DNA of 64,000 bases. Origin: JBBDST01 sp040904765 (GTDB taxonomy: Bacteria; Actinomycetota; Nitriliruptoria; Nitriliruptorales; Nitriliruptoraceae). Location of the stretch: positions 1 through 64,000 of the forward strand of contig JBBDST010000064.1 in the NCBI GenBank assembly GCA_040904765.1, given 5' to 3'. Below the pieces are notes generated by a model, which saw nothing but the letters and a program-made list of their open reading frames with translations, did not search any database and had not been told where the DNA came from. Positions 1-8,789 of the stretch are shown piece after piece (positions within the stretch are counted from its first letter, which is position 1; each line of letters begins with the position of its first letter). A program made the translations under genes and the position numbers.

Positions 1-1264
1 ATGCACCTGCCAGCTGCATGCCGACCGGCATCCCGTCGGCAAAACCGACCGGGACCGACATTGCGGGAACTTGTGCTAGCGCCCAGCCAAAGCTGAATTG
101 CCCTAGCCGGTGGGTTGTCGCCAGAAAATCGACGGCGTCAACCCGTGGGGTACGCACACGCACCATTGGAGAGGCGATGACATCGACCTGTCGAAAAACT
201 TGCTGTAACTGGCGCACCCAGCTGTAGCGCCATGTCATCGAGTCGCCGTACTGTGGGGCTGTCATATTCACCCCGAGCATCAAACGTTCCAGCCCGTTCT
301 GATCAAACCGGTCGGCTTCATTGGCGATCCGTTCAGCATGCACAGCTGCCGCGTCGCTGTAAATGATCGGCAAGGTGCGTGCCATCGCTTCTTCTACGCC
401 GGGCACATGAATTTCAACCAGTTCGGCGCCAAGTGACGCAAGTACGTTGAGGGCGTCACGGACTCGCTGCTCAATCTGTGGATCAACATCGTCAAAAAAG
501 AAATTGGTCGGAACACCGATTTTTAGCCCGTCGATGCCGTCGTGCAGACCGCGCAACAGTTCATCGCACGGCCCTTTTTTCGAACTTGTATCGGTGGGGT
601 CATAGCCTTCCATCACCGCCAACATGCGAGCGACGTCTTCGGCGTGGTATGCCATCGGCCCGACCGTGTCAAGGAAATGACTCACCGGGAAAACGCCACC
701 GTTTGATACCCGACCCATCGTTGGACGGATCCCAACGATGCCGTTTAACGACGACGGGTTGCGCACCGAACCGGCTGTGTCGGTGCCAAGCGCACCGATA
801 CACATTTCGGCGGCGACCGCGGCCCCCGATCCGCCCGACGAACCACCAGGAATGTGGTCGGTGTTCCACGGGTTGCGGCAGGAACCGAAATTGAGGTTTT
901 GCGTGGTCCCCCCAAACGCAAACTCGTGCAGATTCACTTTTGACAGGATGATTGCACCGGCTGCTTTCAGTCTTTGCGCCACCGTCGCGTCCGTGTCTGG
1001 CACATGGTCGGAAAAAAACTTTGATCCCATCGTGGTGCGGACGCCGGCCGTGTTGATGTTGTCTTTCACACCAATTGTCATGCCATGCAAAGGACCTACC
1101 CACTGGCCTTGTTCGGCAGCCTGGTCGAGACGGTTAGCGTCCGCCAGTGCCTGTTCACCCATCACCGTAATGGTGGCTTTGATCGCGTCGTCGTTCGCTG
1201 CGATCCGTGCCAGATTGTGTTCGACTGTCGCAACGGCCGAACGGATCTCATGTGCATCACTCAC
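1..1264 (-). CDS. Amidase signature family protein, 3' end cut by window edge
   Basis: The protein hydrolyses a C-N amide bond by the Ser-cisSer-Lys mechanism of the amidase signature family. Reading from the GTG at 1264, the triad is visible as Lys67 (GVKDN), cis-Ser142 (GGSSGG) and nucleophile Ser166 (GTDTAGS). About 421 residues are present and the C-terminus lies beyond position 1. I chose the GTG because AAAGG precedes it and it falls 25 nt after the upstream SDR stop. An in-frame ATG at 1318 would overlap that SDR. It is clearly paralogous to the amidases at 2105-3448 and 4833-6188. The substrate cannot be told from the sequence; a GatA role is unlikely because no gatB or gatC is nearby. 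Confidence 0.9.
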   Translation of the reverse strand, partial: MSDAHEIRSAVATVEHNLARIAANDDAIKATITVMGEQALADANRLDQAAEQGQWVGPLHGMTIGVKDNINTAGVRTTMGSKFFSDHVPDTDATVAQRLKAAGAIILSKVNLHEFAFGGTTQNLNFGSCRNPWNTDHIPGGSSGGSGAAVAAEMCIGALGTDTAGSVRNPSSLNGIVGIRPTMGRVSNGGVFPVSHFLDTVGPMAYHAEDVARMLAVMEGYDPTDTSSKKGPCDELLRGLHDGIDGLKIGVPTNFFFDDVDPQIEQRVRDALNVLASLGAELVEIHVPGVEEAMARTLPIIYSDAAAVHAERIANEADRFDQNGLERLMLGVNMTAPQYGDSMTWRYSWVRQLQQVFRQVDVIASPMVRVRTPRVDAVDFLATTHRLGQFSFGWALAQVPAMSVPVGFADGMPVGMQLAGA

Positions 1265-1289
1265 AAACGCGCCTTTCGTGGCGTACGGC

Positions 1290-2093
1290 CTAGCCGCATC
1301 GAAGACTTTGACCGCCATCAACCGGTAACGACACGCCGGTGATGAATCCGGCGTTATCTGAGGCAAGGAACACGGCCGCACGACCGATATCCCAGCCGGT
1401 ACCCATCCGGCCGCCAAGCGGCACTTTGGCGTTTCGTTGGGCCCGCACTTCGTCGCGCGGCGTGCCTTTAGCAGCGCGGGCCTCAATTGCGATCGGGGTG
1501 TCCATTAATCCTGGCAGGATCACGTTCGCACGGATCCCGTATTCGGCGTTGGCAATCGCGACGTTGGTAGTTAACGACACCACACCGGCTTTAGTGGTCT
1601 GATACGCAATATTTGGATAATCAATTAAGACCGCGTTTGACGCGATATGGATGATGTTGCCAGAACCTTGCTTGCGCATGATCGGCAACACATGTTTGCA
1701 GGCCAACACCATCGACGTGAGGTTGATGCGGGTCATGTTCGAAAACACCGCTTCGGTAATGTCATATACCGGCGCGTCACCGGCTGCGATCGACACGCCC
1801 ACATTGTTGTGCAAAATGTCGATGCGTCCGTGGGTGTCGGTGACGGTGGCAAACAGGTCGATGAGTTGCTGTTCGTCGGTGACATCCACCGCAAACGCTT
1901 CAGCTTTGCCACCTTCAGCCAAAATCTCAGCCACCGTGTCATCTGCTCTATCTGCATACAAGTCGGCGCAGATCACGGTTGCGCCCTCCCGGGCAAACAG
2001 CACGGCCGTTGCCCGGCCGTTTCCGATCGTCTCGCCAGGGGTCTGCCCAGCCCCCAACACGATCGCAATTTTTCCTGCCAATTGCCCATCCAT
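1290..2093 (-). CDS. SDR family NAD(P)-dependent oxidoreductase (paralogue 1)
   Basis: This is a 267-residue classical short-chain dehydrogenase/reductase, expected to oxidise an alcohol or reduce a carbonyl with NAD(P). Catalytic Ser152, Tyr164 and Lys168 (YQTTK) are visible. The cofactor loop is atypical: GAGQTPGETIGNG replaces the usual TGxxxGIG, and NNVG replaces NNAG. An ATG at 2093 with AAAGGT upstream is preferred over an earlier in-frame start at 2144, which would run into the amidase gene. It lies 11 nt downstream of the amidase stop at 2105 and 25 nt before the next amidase, so co-transcription is likely. It closely resembles the SDR at 3490-4302, which points to duplication of an SDR-amidase unit. 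Confidence 0.92.
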   Translation of the reverse strand: MDGQLAGKIAIVLGAGQTPGETIGNGRATAVLFAREGATVICADLYADRADDTVAEILAEGGKAEAFAVDVTDEQQLIDLFATVTDTHGRIDILHNNVGVSIAAGDAPVYDITEAVFSNMTRINLTSMVLACKHVLPIMRKQGSGNIIHIASNAVLIDYPNIAYQTTKAGVVSLTTNVAIANAEYGIRANVILPGLMDTPIAIEARAAKGTPRDEVRAQRNAKVPLGGRMGTGWDIGRAAVFLASDNAGFITGVSLPVDGGQSLRCG

Positions 2094-2104
2094 GCGTGAC
2101 ACCT

Positions 2105-3448
2105 TTAGGTAGTAGTAAGCAACGCCGGGCGTGCCAGATGCCATGATGTCACCGACTGGTAGGCGGTTGCAGCCCTCAGCAGCAGCCCGTCTGCAAAACG
2201 CGGGCCGACAAGTTGCATGCCGGTTGGCATCCCCTCAACAAACCCGACCGGGACGGAAACCGCCGGTACACCGGCAATCCCAAAGCCGTAGGTGAGTTCA
2301 CTCAGCCGGTGAGTGATTGTCACCAGGTCATCGCCTTGAGCCTTCGGGGTTTTCACCCGAGTCGTTGGCGTGACGATCAAATCGACATCACGGAACATCG
2401 CAGCCAGTTTGATACGCCACCGCCGATGCCAATACACCGCGTCGGCATACTGTGCCCCGGTCGTATTCACACCAATCTGCATCCGCTCATACACGTCCGG
2501 ATCGAAGGTGTCTTTCGCGTTTGCGAGCCGGTCCGCGTGGAACGCTGCCGCTTCGGAATACATGATGTTCAGCGCTTTTGCCTGCGACTGGGCGATATCA
2601 GGCACATCCACATCAACCAAGGTTGCGCCGAGTGTGGCGAACACGTCGATTGCGTCACGAACGCGCGCTAAGACATCCGGATGCACCTCATCGAAAAAGA
2701 ACGAGGTTGGAACTCCGATCCGTAAACCCTCAACGCCATCGTGAAGGGTGCGCACCAGCTCGTCATACGGGCCGGGTTCTGACACTGGGTCGTCTGCGAC
2801 ATACCCCTCTATCACTGCCAGTGTGCGCGCCACATCTTCAGCCCGGTATGCCATTGGCCCGATCGTGTCCAGCGTCTCACTTACCGGGATGGAACCTTTG
2901 TTGGCGACCCGCCCGACGGTTGGACGGATTCCAACGATTCCGTTGATGCAGGCCGGCAAACGCACGGACCCGCCAGTGTCGGTGCCTAAGGCAACGGTTG
3001 CCATTTCGGTTGCTACTGCCGCTCCCGAACCGCCAGATGAACCACCAGGGATGTAGTCGGTGTCCCACGGGTTACGACACAAACCGTACGTGATGTTTTG
3101 GGTGGTGCCACCGAACGCAAACTCATGCATGTTTGTTTTAGAAATGATGATCGCGCCGGCTGCTTTCAATTTTTGAACAACCGGCGCGTCGACGGTTGGG
3201 ACGTGGTCGGCAAAAAACTTTGATCCGCTGGTGGTGCGCACACCGGCCGTGTCAATGTTGTCTTTTACCGCGACGGTCACGCCGTGCAAGAGACCGCGCC
3301 ACTGTCCTTGGTCAGCTGCCACATCAAGTTCTCGTGCTCGTGCTCGTGCTTGCTCGGCACACACGGTGATGGTGGCTTTAATCACATCATCGTGCGCTGC
3401 GATCCGTGCAAGATTGTGTTCAACTCCATGTGCAGCTGACGTTTCCAC
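2105..3448 (-). CDS. Amidase signature family protein (paralogue 2)
   Basis: A full-length amidase of 447 residues, normal for the family. The triad is Lys62 (AVKDN), cis-Ser137 (GGSSGGSG) and nucleophile Ser161 (GTDTGGS). The start is a GTG at 3448 preceded by AAAGGA at good spacing. It follows the SDR at 3490-4302 by 41 nt and precedes the SDR at 1290-2093 by 11 nt, in an alternating SDR-amidase-SDR-amidase run on one strand. No signal peptide is visible, so it is probably cytoplasmic. The substrate is unknown; the context suggests a small amide or nitrile-derived compound. Confidence 0.93.
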   Translation of the reverse strand: METSAAHGVEHNLARIAAHDDVIKATITVCAEQARARARELDVAADQGQWRGLLHGVTVAVKDNIDTAGVRTTSGSKFFADHVPTVDAPVVQKLKAAGAIIISKTNMHEFAFGGTTQNITYGLCRNPWDTDYIPGGSSGGSGAAVATEMATVALGTDTGGSVRLPACINGIVGIRPTVGRVANKGSIPVSETLDTIGPMAYRAEDVARTLAVIEGYVADDPVSEPGPYDELVRTLHDGVEGLRIGVPTSFFFDEVHPDVLARVRDAIDVFATLGATLVDVDVPDIAQSQAKALNIMYSEAAAFHADRLANAKDTFDPDVYERMQIGVNTTGAQYADAVYWHRRWRIKLAAMFRDVDLIVTPTTRVKTPKAQGDDLVTITHRLSELTYGFGIAGVPAVSVPVGFVEGMPTGMQLVGPRFADGLLLRAATAYQSVTSWHLARPALLTTT

Positions 3449-3489
3449 CGTGGTCCTTTACTGACATGCCATGGTCAAACGTGGCTCGG

Positions 3490-4302
3490 TTAGCCGCGTC
3501 GTAAACTTTGTCCACCGTCAATAACCAGCGACACGCCAGTGATAAATCCGGCGTCGTCCGATGCCAAAAATAGTGCCGCGTTGGCGACATCCCAGGCCGT
3601 GCCCATACGGCCACCAAGCGGAACTTTGCTGTTACGCATGGTGCGCACATCATCACGTGGCGTGCCTGCAGCTACCCGTGATTCGATCGCCATTGGGGTG
3701 TCCATCAACCCAGGGCAGACCACGTTCGCACGAATACCGTAGGGAGCATTGGCGATCGCAAGGTTGGTGGTGAGCGCAATCACCCCAGTTTTGGAGGTCT
3801 GATAGGCGATCCCTGGATGGTTCACAATCGCCGCATGTGACGCAATATTCACGATCACACCACTGTTTTGGGCTCGCATTACCGGCAGCACATGCTTGCA
3901 GGTCATCACCATGCCGGTGAGGTTGATTGTCGTGATGCGCTCGAATGCTTCGACGTCAATTTCCGTTACGGGCGCGTCACCTGCAGCAATCGACACGCCG
4001 ACGTTGTTGTGCAGAATGTCGATGCGTCCATGCGCGTTCGTGACCGTGTTGATAAGCGCAATGATCTGCTGCTCATCGGTGATGTCACACGCGATCGCTT
4101 CGGCGTTGCCACCGTCAGCACGCACCAGATCGACGGTGTCCTGTGCGCTGTCAAGCCGGCGGTCAACGCAGATGACCGTTGCTCCTTCGCGGGCGAACGT
4201 CAGGGCGGTTGCACGACCGTTGCCAATCGTTTCTCCGTCGGTTTGACCTGCCCCGACGATCACCGCAATTTTTCCAGCCAGTTTGCCTGTCACGATGGTC
4301 AC
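3490..4302 (-). CDS. SDR family NAD(P)-dependent oxidoreductase (paralogue 2)
   Basis: A 270-residue short-chain dehydrogenase/reductase with Ser155, Tyr167 and Lys171 in the catalytic positions. It shares with its neighbour paralogue the unusual cofactor loop GAGQTDGETIGNG and the segment LHNNVGVSIAAGDAP. The GTG at 4302 overlaps the upstream carboxymuconolactone-decarboxylase-like gene by four bases (GTGA), which implies translational coupling. A second GTG four codons downstream is an alternative start with better spacing from GGAAAG. It probably acts on a product of the adjacent amidase or of the same degradative route. This is inferred from context only. Confidence 0.92.
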   Translation of the reverse strand: MTIVTGKLAGKIAVIVGAGQTDGETIGNGRATALTFAREGATVICVDRRLDSAQDTVDLVRADGGNAEAIACDITDEQQIIALINTVTNAHGRIDILHNNVGVSIAAGDAPVTEIDVEAFERITTINLTGMVMTCKHVLPVMRAQNSGVIVNIASHAAIVNHPGIAYQTSKTGVIALTTNLAIANAPYGIRANVVCPGLMDTPMAIESRVAAGTPRDDVRTMRNSKVPLGGRMGTAWDVANAALFLASDDAGFITGVSLVIDGGQSLRRG

Positions 4303-4688
4303 TTTCCGTCAGAGCCGTGAGGATTTTCAACATATTTTTCGATGCAACGCATCAGATCGATGGCGGCCGGAATCCCGGCGTATGGCGCCATGTGCATCGC
4401 CAGTTCACGCAGTTCATCAAACGTCACACCGTTACGTACAGCACCGGGCAGGTGCAACGCCAGTTCGTGTTCGCGTCCAAGTACTGCGATGGTGGTAACT
4501 GAAATGATGCTGCGCGTACGGGCATCAAGTCCTGGACGGGTCCACACTTGTCCCCATGCGGCGTCCGTAACGTAACGCTGAAATTCCTGCCAGAACGGGT
4601 CATCGAGACGGCGCGCTTCTCGTTCTTTCACGTACTCCTCCCCGAGCACGTCCATGCGCTTTTGCCGGCCTTTTTCGAAGTAATCCAT
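4299..4688 (-). CDS. Carboxymuconolactone decarboxylase family protein
   Basis: A small (129-residue) all-helical protein of the carboxymuconolactone decarboxylase (PcaC/AhpD-like) superfamily, recognised from the segment around DARTRSIISVTTIAVLGREHELALH and the C-terminal GxPAAIDLMR pattern. It lacks the CxxC of AhpD peroxidases, so a decarboxylase-like or accessory role is more likely than antioxidant activity. The ATG at 4688 has AGGGAG five bases upstream and is preferred to an ATG eleven codons earlier. It is the first gene of the transcription unit that runs through two SDR and two amidase genes, and its stop overlaps the SDR start. Confidence 0.8.
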   Translation of the reverse strand: MDYFEKGRQKRMDVLGEEYVKEREARRLDDPFWQEFQRYVTDAAWGQVWTRPGLDARTRSIISVTTIAVLGREHELALHLPGAVRNGVTFDELRELAMHMAPYAGIPAAIDLMRCIEKYVENPHGSDGK

Positions 4689-4790
4689 CGGTCTCCCTAT
4701 GTTGTTGTCTGGACGGTTCATCCCCCGTCCTCAAGCCTCACGGTAAAACTCTTTTTTGAAACTTAGCGACCCAACAGTTGTTCGGACGAA

Positions 4791-4824
4791 GAAAAAACTG
4801 GCGGCCTCTCAGGCGGCCGCCAGT
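4791..4824 (-). terminator. Rho-independent terminator after amidase 3
   Basis: A perfect 10-bp stem (4797-4806 with 4815-4824, ACTGGCGGCC and its complement) is followed on the minus strand by a run of six T. It lies just past the amidase stop at 4833. It should separate the LLM-amidase transcription unit from the carboxymuconolactone-decarboxylase/SDR/amidase unit downstream. Confidence 0.9.
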
Positions 4825-4832
4825 CAACAGAT

Positions 4833-6188
4833 CTAGGTGGTGCTTTTCTTTACCACGGGTCGAGCAGTATGCCAATCGGTGGCGCCCTGGTAGGCGACTG
4901 CGGTACGCAGCAGCAACCCGTCACGCCAGGGGCTTGCTGCAAGTTGCATGCCGACGGGCAAACCGTCCACAAACCCAACCGGTACCGACACTGCCGGGGC
5001 AGCTGCCATCGACCATGCGAATGTCTTTTCGGTGAGACGGTGGGTCGTTTTGATCATGTCGGCTCCGACAATCGGCGGAGTCAACACTGGTGTTGACGGT
5101 GCAGCGACGATATCGACTTCGGCAAACACGCTTTCGGACTGCCGAATCCAACTGTTGCGCCAATCAAGAGCCTCGGCATACTGCATGCCGGTGGTGTTCA
5201 CCCCAAACTGCAGCCGGTCGAATTCGGGTTTACCAAAACCGTCCGGGTTGGTCTCGAGCCGTTCTTTATGGAACGCAGCCGCATCCGAATACAGCAGGGA
5301 TTTCATCTGATCCTGGGCCTGTTCGGCGTTCGGGATCGTAATTTCACGCAGGCTTGCCCCAAGTGATTCGAGCGTCTCTAAGGCTTGATGTACTCGGGTT
5401 GTGATGGCCGGATCGACGTTTTCGAAAAAGAAATTCGTGGGAATGCCGATACGTACGCCAGCGATGCCCTGATGCAAGCCGCGCAGCAGCTCGTCGCCTG
5501 GTCCTGACCGTGAACTGCTGTCGTCTGCGTCATAGCCTTCCATAGCGGCCAGCATGCGTGCGACGTCTTCAGCCCGGTAGGCCATCGGCCCGATCGTGTC
5601 AAACGACAGGCTGACCCGTACCGAACCACCGTTTGATACCCGGCCAAGCGTCGGTCGAATCCCAACGACGCCGTTGATAGTTGCCGGCAGCCGCACGGAA
5701 CCGCCAGTGTCGGTACCAAGTGCACCGTCACACATTTGGGCGGCAACCGCCGCACCGGAACCACCCGACGATCCGCCGGGGATGTGGTCGGTGTTCCACG
5801 GATTACGGCAGGGCCCAAAGTGGGCGTTTTGCGTTGTCCCGCCAAACGCAAACTCGTGCAGGTTGGTTTTGCCGATGATGATTGCGCCGGCTGCTTTGAG
5901 TTTGGTGATGACGGTCGCGTCAGTTTGTGGCACGTAATCTTTAAAAAACGACGACCCGCTGGTTGTACGCACCCCGGCCGTATCAATATTGTCTTTCACC
6001 GCGATCGTCATGCCGTGCAGCACACCGAGCCACTGGCCACGTTCAGCGGCTTGATCGAGACGCTCGGCGTCTTGGCGAGCCGCATCGTCCATCACCGTGA
6101 TGAACGCGTTTATGGCCGGGTTATCTGTTTCGATGGCGGCAAGTTGGGTGGCAACAGTGTCCGCTGCGCTGGCGTTTGATAAGGGCAT
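4833..6188 (-). CDS. Amidase signature family protein (paralogue 3)
   Basis: The third amidase of the cluster, 451 residues, with the full triad Lys65, cis-Ser140 and Ser164 in the usual motifs. The ATG at 6188 lies 45 nt after the stop of the LLM oxidoreductase at 6234-7169, so the two are probably co-transcribed, and a strong terminator follows. It has the same GGTTQN/CRNPW/GGSSGGSGAAVA framework as the other two copies, so all three look like products of local duplication with divergence. The ribosome-binding site is weak. Its substrate cannot be assigned. Confidence 0.93.
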   Translation of the reverse strand: MPLSNASAADTVATQLAAIETDNPAINAFITVMDDAARQDAERLDQAAERGQWLGVLHGMTIAVKDNIDTAGVRTTSGSSFFKDYVPQTDATVITKLKAAGAIIIGKTNLHEFAFGGTTQNAHFGPCRNPWNTDHIPGGSSGGSGAAVAAQMCDGALGTDTGGSVRLPATINGVVGIRPTLGRVSNGGSVRVSLSFDTIGPMAYRAEDVARMLAAMEGYDADDSSSRSGPGDELLRGLHQGIAGVRIGIPTNFFFENVDPAITTRVHQALETLESLGASLREITIPNAEQAQDQMKSLLYSDAAAFHKERLETNPDGFGKPEFDRLQFGVNTTGMQYAEALDWRNSWIRQSESVFAEVDIVAAPSTPVLTPPIVGADMIKTTHRLTEKTFAWSMAAAPAVSVPVGFVDGLPVGMQLAASPWRDGLLLRTAVAYQGATDWHTARPVVKKSTT

Positions 6189-6233
6189 TACACGCTCGTT
6201 TCATAGTTGTCGGGGGAACGGTTGGCGGCAGGT

Positions 6234-7169
6234 TTAGGCGTCGTATTTCTTGACGACTTCACGTGCCAAGAAGTCGACCTGCTGTGCGAACGTGTCCGGC
6301 CCAACAACCGGAATAAACACAATGTGCTGCAATCCTGCTTCTTCATATTCTTTAATGCGGTTACGCGCATATTCGGGATCACCGGCAAGGAAGATGCGCC
6401 GGATCTGGTCGTCGTTGAACTCCATCCCGTAGCGTTTTGCGAGGTGAAATTTCGCGTGGTTAAACGCATGTTCGCCGTCTTCGTCGATGAACGTGTGAAT
6501 CGCCATAGAGCGAGTGATCTTGTCAAAATCGCGCCCGTACTCGGCTGTCTGTGTTTGCATCTGTGCAACCCCGCGGGCGTATCCGTTTGGGGACACGAAC
6601 GACGGGAACCAGCCGTCACCAAGTTGGGCGGTGCGTTGCACAGCTCGTTCAGATTTGCCGCCAATCCAGATCGGCGGGCCTCCTGGCTGTACGGGACGTG
6701 GCTCCATAGTGATGTCTTCAAACTGGAAGAATTCGCCTTGATGGGTGACGTTTGGCCCGGCCCACAGTTTGCGAATTGCGGCCACAGCTTCGTCGGTGCG
6801 GACACCACGGCGGGCCTTTGGGATGCCGACTGCTTCGAAGTCTTTATCGCCCTCACCGCCAACACCGATACCAAAAATGAACCGGCCGCCAGACAGGTGG
6901 TCGATCGTGGTCGTCTGTTTGGCTACCAAACTGGGGTGTTTTAACGGCAGCAGCACGATGCCCGAACCAAGCTGCACCCGGTGGGTTGCTCCGGCAAAGA
7001 AACCAAGCGTGGTGATGCAATCCATGATTGGGTTTTCGAACGCGATGTGTTCACCGGCCCACAACGAGTCGTATCCGGCTTCTTCCACTTGGATGGCAAC
7101 ATCACGGAAAAACTCGCCGTCTGGCATTCCTTCGGGATACTGGCCTGCACCTTGGATTCCGAACTTCAT
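6234..7169 (-). CDS. LLM class (luciferase-like) flavin- or F420-dependent oxidoreductase, paralogue 1
   Basis: A 311-residue TIM-barrel oxidoreductase of the bacterial luciferase-like superfamily, starting MKFGIQGAG. It shows the early SLWAGEH segment, LGSGIVLLPLKHP and the GGRFIFGIGVGGEGD strand typical of F420-dependent members, although FMN use cannot be excluded by eye. ATG at 7169 is preceded by GGGAGG. It sits directly upstream of an amidase and next to a close paralogue at 7425-8357. A role in oxidising or opening a ring of the cluster's substrate is an inference from the neighbours. Confidence 0.88.
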   Translation of the reverse strand: MKFGIQGAGQYPEGMPDGEFFRDVAIQVEEAGYDSLWAGEHIAFENPIMDCITTLGFFAGATHRVQLGSGIVLLPLKHPSLVAKQTTTIDHLSGGRFIFGIGVGGEGDKDFEAVGIPKARRGVRTDEAVAAIRKLWAGPNVTHQGEFFQFEDITMEPRPVQPGGPPIWIGGKSERAVQRTAQLGDGWFPSFVSPNGYARGVAQMQTQTAEYGRDFDKITRSMAIHTFIDEDGEHAFNHAKFHLAKRYGMEFNDDQIRRIFLAGDPEYARNRIKEYEEAGLQHIVFIPVVGPDTFAQQVDFLAREVVKKYDA

Positions 7170-7424
7170 CTGTTGCCTCCCGGTGAGTTATGTGAATTTT
7201 TATGCCACATATTCCGCAGTATGGTCGCATAACCACCTGCGGCACAACTTTAGTCCTGTTCGTGGACATCAGCTGACCAACATGAGCTGTCACCTCGCGC
7301 CGGCAACAAATGAGCCGACAAAACCGTCACGTTTCCGCCACGAGCGTAAGTTCGTCGATGCAACAAGACCCACGGCAGGTATTACTTGCGCCCGTTGTTC
7401 ACCGCGTCCGTCCGCAATTTAACG

Positions 7425-8357
7425 TCATTCGTATTTCGTGATCACTTCACGAGACAAGTAGTCGACCTGCTGCTGGAACATGTCGGGCCCAACCACCGGA
7501 ATAAACACGATGTGTTCCATACCTGCCGCCTCGTACTCTTTAATCCGGCTACGGGCATAGTCAGGGTCACCGGCAAGGAAGATGCGGCGGATCTGTTCGT
7601 CGGTGAACTCCATGCCATAACGTTTCGCTAGGTGGGACTGGGCATGATTGAACGCATGCTCACCGTCATCATCCACAAACGTGTGAATCGCCATAGCCCG
7701 CGTAATCTTGTCAAAATCACGGCCATATTGGGCGGTTTGTTGGCGCAGTTGAGCCACACCACGGGCGTACCCGTTTGGTGACACGAACCCGGGAAACCAT
7801 CCGTCCCCGAGTTGGGCGGTGCGGCGCACTGCACGTTCGGACTTACCACCCACCCAGATTGGTGGCCCGCCCAGCTGCACGGGCCGTGGCTCCATAGTGA
7901 TCTCTTCAAACTGAAAAAATTCGCCCTGATGAGTTGCGTTTGGACCCGCCCACAAGGCACGGATCGCCGCCACAGCCTCATCGGTACGCAACCCGCGGCG
8001 GGCCTTTGAGATACCGACTGCCTCGAAGTCTTTGTCTCCCTCGCCTCCAACCCCGATCCCGAAAATGAACCGGCCGCCAGAGAGATGATCGATCGTGGTG
8101 GTTTGTTTCGCCACCAAACTCGGATGTTTTAATGGCAGCAGGATGATGCCTGAACCAAGCTGCACCCGGCGTGTAACCGCCGCAAAAAACCCCAGCGTTG
8201 TGACCGCGTCAAGCAACGGGTTTTTGAATGCGACGTGTTCACCGACCCACAACGAGTCGTACCCGGCCTCTTCCACCTGGATGGCAACATCACGGAAAAA
8301 CCCGCCGTCTGGCATTCCTTCAGGATACGCACCTGCACCTTGAATACCGAACTTCAC
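7425..8357 (-). CDS. LLM class flavin- or F420-dependent oxidoreductase, paralogue 2
   Basis: A 310-residue paralogue of the preceding gene, nearly identical in layout (KFGIQGAG start, PLKHPSLVAKQTTTIDHLSGG core). I set the start at the GTG at 8357 because GGAAGG lies six bases upstream and the paralogue begins at the same residue. An ATG at 8393 would add twelve unmatched residues. A 255-bp spacer separates it from the gene at 6234-7169, so that paralogue may have its own promoter. Function is as for paralogue 1, with unknown substrate. Confidence 0.88.
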   Translation of the reverse strand: MKFGIQGAGAYPEGMPDGGFFRDVAIQVEEAGYDSLWVGEHVAFKNPLLDAVTTLGFFAAVTRRVQLGSGIILLPLKHPSLVAKQTTTIDHLSGGRFIFGIGVGGEGDKDFEAVGISKARRGLRTDEAVAAIRALWAGPNATHQGEFFQFEEITMEPRPVQLGGPPIWVGGKSERAVRRTAQLGDGWFPGFVSPNGYARGVAQLRQQTAQYGRDFDKITRAMAIHTFVDDDGEHAFNHAQSHLAKRYGMEFTDEQIRRIFLAGDPDYARSRIKEYEAAGMEHIVFIPVVGPDMFQQQVDYLSREVITKYE

Positions 8358-8395
8358 CTTCTGCCTTCCGGTCGGTGAAGTGACGTGGTGCACCG

Positions 8396-8650
8396 TTAGC
8401 GCCGGGTGGCTTCTACCACGTCGTCGAAACGCACATCCATCTGTTCGGTCACCTTAACACTGACCCGCACGTCACGGGAAGCAATCGGTCGCGTCACATC
8501 CCCAGTTGTGGGCAATGTCGTTAGCGCATGCACCATGCAACCGGCCCACAAGAACTGCCATGCAGCGGCGATAAAGAAAGACCCGGCGAAACCGGAACGT
8601 TCGGCTGCTCAAGCGAGAAACGTAACGGGGGCACGCACACAACATCGCCT
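8396..8650 (-). pseudogene. Decayed 3' end of an MFS transporter gene
   Basis: Read on the minus strand, this stretch encodes AAERSGFAGSFFIAAAWQF followed by a 46-residue tail ending at the TAA at 8396-8398. The first part matches the last transmembrane region of the two adjacent MFS transporters (IAERYGFAISFFTAAVLQ in one of them). Upstream of it PPLRFSL resembles the GPLSFG motif of the neighbours but in a shifted frame, with an in-frame TGA between. The best reading is a third MFS copy reduced to a frameshifted C-terminal remnant. An intact 46-residue ORF starting at the ATG at 8536 also exists within it and could be translated. Confidence 0.55.
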
Positions 8651-8789
8651 GATCGTCTCGTTCGGGTAGGGACGGGACGATCACCTACCGTCCTCGTAGT
8701 TCACTTTTCGCCGTAGGACACCCTGTTTTTGGGCACGTGATGTGACCGCTTCGCCTCTCCAACAACGATGTTCACTGCGCACTACAGGG

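Noticed and set aside
7200..7232. Inverted repeat TTATGC ... GCATAA in the spacer upstream of the LLM gene at 6234-7169
   Set aside because: Arms are only 6 bp and 21 bp apart, with no regulator gene nearby; expected by chance at this frequency.
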